DNA of 64,000 nt. Source: JABDJZ01 sp047619685 (GTDB lineage Bacteria; Bacteroidota; Rhodothermia; Rhodothermales; UBA10348). The DNA lies in assembly GCA_047619685.1 (NCBI GenBank), contig JBLHLC010000001.1, forward strand, positions 219,594 through 283,593. The letters are read 5' to 3'. A model generated the notes under the pieces. The model made no database searches, was not told the origin of the DNA, and saw only the letters and a program-made list of their open reading frames with translations. A program made the position numbers and the translations under genes. Below, piece after piece: positions 61,289 through 64,000 of this stretch. How positions within the stretch are numbered: the stretch's first letter is position 1; the number at the start of each line of letters is the position of its first letter.

Positions 61289-62418
61289 AGCGATGCCCTC
61301 ACTCGGGTGATGACCTTGGCGGCAGCATCTATGGCATAGTCGATGTCCGCCTCCGTGGTACCCCAGCCGATCGAGAACCTGACGGCGGAGTCCTGATCGC
61401 GACCGATAGCTGTCAGGACATGGCTGGGGCTCAGGGCCCCGCTTGAGCACGCCGAGCCGGCAGAGACCTGAACGCCTTCCAGGTCCATGCCCAGAATCAG
61501 CATCTCGCCCCCGGTTTGTGGGGGGACTCCGGAAACGCCCACACTCAGAATATGGGGCGCGCATCCTTCTGAAGGACTATTGATCACAATCCGGTCGCCA
61601 AGGAGAGCAAGCAGGCCCGCTCTCAACCGGGCATTCAGTCTAGCCATCTTCTTTCGGTGGGAGGCGCCATACAGGGACTGCCACGTGAGTGCGGCGGCCA
61701 TGCCGACTATACCCGCAACGTTCTCGGTTCCACCCCGCCGATCGCGCTCCTGACCACCCGCCGTTGACAACGCATTGAGCGGGCAACCGCTTCGCACATA
61801 AAGAATGCCGGTGCCTTTCGGCCCGCCAACCTTGTGCGCGGACAGGCTAAGAAGATCTACACCCAGGTCGTCCACATCCAGATTCAGAAAGGCCGGCCCC
61901 TGGATGGCATCACAGTGGATGCGCGCTCCCATCTCATGGCAGAGGTCGGCGACGGCCCGCACTGGGTTGATGGTCCCAAGCTCGTTGTTAACCAACATCA
62001 CGCTTGCCAACCCGTCATTCTCCATTGACTTCGCCACGAGCGCAGGAGCCACGCGGCCGTCCGCGTCCGGCTGCACCCGGGAGACCCGGTGTCCGCGCTT
62101 CTCCAGCGCCTCGACAGGGGCCAGAATAGCCGCGTGTTCCGCGGTGGAGGTCACCACGGGACCCGAGCCGGACCATCCCAAGATGGCCAAATGGTTGGCC
62201 TCGGTCCCGCCGGAGGTGAAGATAATCTCTTCCGAACGGGCGCCAAGAAGCGTAGCAATCTTGTCCCGGGACTCCTCGACAACATGGCGCGCCGCCCTTC
62301 CCGCCGCGTGAACGGATGAAGGATTACCGAATCCCGCCTGCAGCCAAGGAATCATTTCTTCCAGAACAACGCCCGGAATGGGCGATGAGGCGGCGTAATC
62401 GAGGTAAACGGGTGTCAT
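61285..62418 (-). CDS. Cysteine desulfurase (NifS/IscS family)
   Basis: 377 residues from ATG 62418 (MTPVYLDYAASSP, the universal family start). PLP lysine Lys196 in LSAHKVGGPKG; the persulfide cysteine Cys324 lies in the loop GSACSSGALSPSHVL, typical of group I enzymes. It frees sulfur from cysteine for Fe-S clusters or thiolated tRNA; no iscU or mnmA adjoins. An ORF extension to 62730 overlaps murA on the other strand and is not real. A 99-base gap separates it from divergent murA. Confidence 0.94.
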   Translation of the reverse strand: MTPVYLDYAASSPIPGVVLEEMIPWLQAGFGNPSSVHAAGRAARHVVEESRDKIATLLGARSEEIIFTSGGTEANHLAILGWSGSGPVVTSTAEHAAILAPVEALEKRGHRVSRVQPDADGRVAPALVAKSMENDGLASVMLVNNELGTINPVRAVADLCHEMGARIHCDAIQGPAFLNLDVDDLGVDLLSLSAHKVGGPKGTGILYVRSGCPLNALSTAGGQERDRRGGTENVAGIVGMAAALTWQSLYGASHRKKMARLNARLRAGLLALLGDRIVINSPSEGCAPHILSVGVSGVPPQTGGEMLILGMDLEGVQVSAGSACSSGALSPSHVLTAIGRDQDSAVRFSIGWGTTEADIDYAIDAAAKVITRVRASL

Positions 62419-62517
62419 AGAGTCAGGTTGGGCGCGATCCCAACGCATCGGCTTCCTCTGTGATCCTTTATTTTGGTGCCCTGTCCCCGTATCATCGGGC
62501 GCGATCAAGGGGGGTGA

Positions 62518-63822
62518 ATGGACAAACTGGTAGTACGAGGCGGAACGCCTCTTTACGGAACGCTCGAAGTCAGCGGTTCCAAGAACACGGCGCTGGCTCT
62601 CATGGCCGGGGCCCTGCTGGCGAACGGCAAAACGACGCTTGGTAATGTACCGGCACTCCGGGACATTCACACGTTTTCCAGAGTCATCCGGATTACCGGG
62701 GCCGGCGTTGAGTTCGACGAGGCCAATCATCGGCTGGTGATCGACGGAGCCTCGGCAGACAAGACGGTGGCGCCATACTCGCTGGTCAAGCGGATGCGCG
62801 CCTCGTTCTACATGCTTGGCGCGTTATTGGGGCGTTTTGGGAAGGCGAAAGTGTCGCTTCCCGGAGGCTGCGCCTGGGGTCCTCGTCCGGTGGACCTCCA
62901 CATGACGGGAATGGCTGCCCTGGGAGCCGAAATTGATCTGGAAGAGGGCTACGTCATTGCGAAGGCCCCGGGCGGTCGTTTGCCGGGCGGCACGTTCGAC
63001 TTGCATCCGTCTAGCGTTGGCGCCACCATCAACCTGGTCCTTGGCGCCTCCACGGCCCGCGGAGGGTCACGGATCGGAAACGCGGCCATTGAGCCGGACG
63101 TGGTCGAATTTTGCAACATGCTCGCCAAGATGGGAGCACGCATCGAAGGCATCGGCACACGCACGCTTGAGATTGAAGGCGTCGACGCCCTGCACGGCGT
63201 TGATTGGGAGAACTCACCGGACCGCATTGAAGCCGGCACCTTCATGATTGCCGCCGCCATTGCCGGCCGACCCGGCGAAACGATGACGGTGCGAGGGGTC
63301 AATGTTGATCACCTGGGCGCCCCGTTCATGGACGCGTTGCGCCAGACGGGTGTCGGGATCAAGGTGGACGGAAACCTGGTGCACATCACCCGGCCCGAAA
63401 TTCTGAAGTCTGTTTCCATCAGCACCGACATCTTCCCCGGCTTTCCTACCGACCTGCAGGCGCAGTGGACGGTGCTCCTGGCCTGCGCAGAAGGCAATGC
63501 CCGCATTCGTGAAACCGTCTATCTGGACCGGTTCAAGCACATTCCTGAACTGCGCCGGATGAACACCAACGCCATTGTGATCGACGGCGAGGTGGTCGTG
63601 GAAGGTGGACGAACCATCAAGGGGGCCCATGTGATGTCAACGGACCTCAGGGCGTCGGTATCGCTGGTGTTGGCCGGACTCGTCGCGGAGGGTGAAACAC
63701 ATGTCTTGCGTGTCTATCACCTGGATCGGGGGTACGAGAACCTGGAGCAGAAGCTCAACAATGCCGGTGCTGACATCCGGCGCGAGCGGTACGACGAATG
63801 GGCGGATCCAGAAGGCGAGTAA
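62518..63822 (+). CDS. murA: UDP-N-acetylglucosamine 1-carboxyvinyltransferase
   Basis: First committed step of peptidoglycan synthesis, adding enolpyruvate to UDP-GlcNAc. 434 residues. Catalytic Cys118 in LPGGCAWGPRPVDLH, so the fosfomycin-sensitive form; VSGSKNTALALMAGALLANG binds the sugar. A strong AAGGGGGG ribosome-binding site lies five bases before the ATG, and TTTATTTTG near 62469 vaguely resembles a -7 promoter element. Confidence 0.97.
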   Translation: MDKLVVRGGTPLYGTLEVSGSKNTALALMAGALLANGKTTLGNVPALRDIHTFSRVIRITGAGVEFDEANHRLVIDGASADKTVAPYSLVKRMRASFYMLGALLGRFGKAKVSLPGGCAWGPRPVDLHMTGMAALGAEIDLEEGYVIAKAPGGRLPGGTFDLHPSSVGATINLVLGASTARGGSRIGNAAIEPDVVEFCNMLAKMGARIEGIGTRTLEIEGVDALHGVDWENSPDRIEAGTFMIAAAIAGRPGETMTVRGVNVDHLGAPFMDALRQTGVGIKVDGNLVHITRPEILKSVSISTDIFPGFPTDLQAQWTVLLACAEGNARIRETVYLDRFKHIPELRRMNTNAIVIDGEVVVEGGRTIKGAHVMSTDLRASVSLVLAGLVAEGETHVLRVYHLDRGYENLEQKLNNAGADIRRERYDEWADPEGE

Positions 63823-63840
63823 TCGGGTCCTGTTAACCAG

Positions 63841-64000
63841 GCGAGCGGGCCGAGGCTTGAGGGAGCGGGCCGGGGCTTGAGGGAGCGGGCCGGGGCTTGA
63901 GGGAGCGGGCCGGGGCTTGAGGGAGCGGGCCGGGGCTTGAGGGAGCGGGCCGGGGCTTGAGGGAGCGGGCCGGGGCTTGAGGGAGCGGGCCGGGGCTTGA
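63841..64000. repeat. 20-bp tandem repeat, at least eight units, continuing beyond the window
   Basis: Unit GGGAGCGGGCCGGGGCTTGA. The first copy differs at two or three positions and the other seven are identical. The plus strand carries a TGA in one register of every unit; the minus strand has no stop in the array and would read a 20-residue Pro/Ala/Ser/Arg-rich period, but no gene can be shown. It follows the murA stop by 18 bases. No spacer structure is present, so it is not CRISPR. Confidence 0.95.

Noticed and set aside
63841..64000. CRISPR array at the window end
   Set aside because: Units are contiguous 20-mers without unique spacers and no cas gene is nearby.

Overview
The window is a gene-dense, high-GC stretch of bacterial chromosome: roughly 95% is coding, with no rRNA, tRNA, CRISPR array or prophage that I could see. 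Gene content suggests a Gram-negative member of the Bacteroidota/Rhodothermota side of the tree, perhaps Rhodothermales- or Balneolales-like. The reasons are a two-subunit methylmalonyl-CoA mutase with MeaB, class I fructose-bisphosphatase, three consecutive SurA/PpiC-type foldases followed by MoxR, an outer-membrane porin, and an exact TAnnTTTG-type promoter element ahead of rimP. No marker was searched, so the assignment is inference.

Positions 1-23462 are almost entirely one strand (minus). Read in transcription order: aminotransferase, small membrane protein, prfB (intact only through a programmed +1 frameshift) and nadB; then, after two intrinsic terminators, the translation/RNA block rimP-nusA-infB-rbfA-truB-ribF-rpsO-pnp; then M16 protease, galE-like epimerase, scpA, scpB, rluB, guaB, an M24 peptidase, an iodotyrosine-deiodinase-like flavoprotein and the start of a glycosyltransferase that leaves the window. 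A 157-bp fold-back element with terminal inverted repeats and a 6-bp target duplication sits exactly between the galE stop and the scpA start.

Positions 23640-32112 (plus) form a nine-gene phosphate operon behind a four-repeat Pho-box-like array: porin, PstS, a PhoU fused to a dead phosphatase-like domain, PstC, PstA, two different PstB ATPases with complementary motif losses, a DUF47 protein and a Pit transporter. This is the most unusual system here. A 2-phosphoglycerate-kinase-like protein with duplicated ATP-cone-like modules converges on it.

Positions 33389-46707 hold an amino-acid dehydrogenase/oxidase pair, ribosomal protein S1 with very long low-complexity tails, cmk, a SpoU methyltransferase, the methylmalonyl-CoA mutase cluster, gltX and an ECF sigma/anti-sigma pair. 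Positions 46840-53503 (plus) encode the foldases, MoxR and HutF. Positions 53500-64000 hold an AI-2E-family exporter, an M23 peptidase, thrC-thrB-fbp, an esterase, a small glycosyltransferase, a cysteine desulfurase and murA. The window ends inside a 20-bp tandem repeat.
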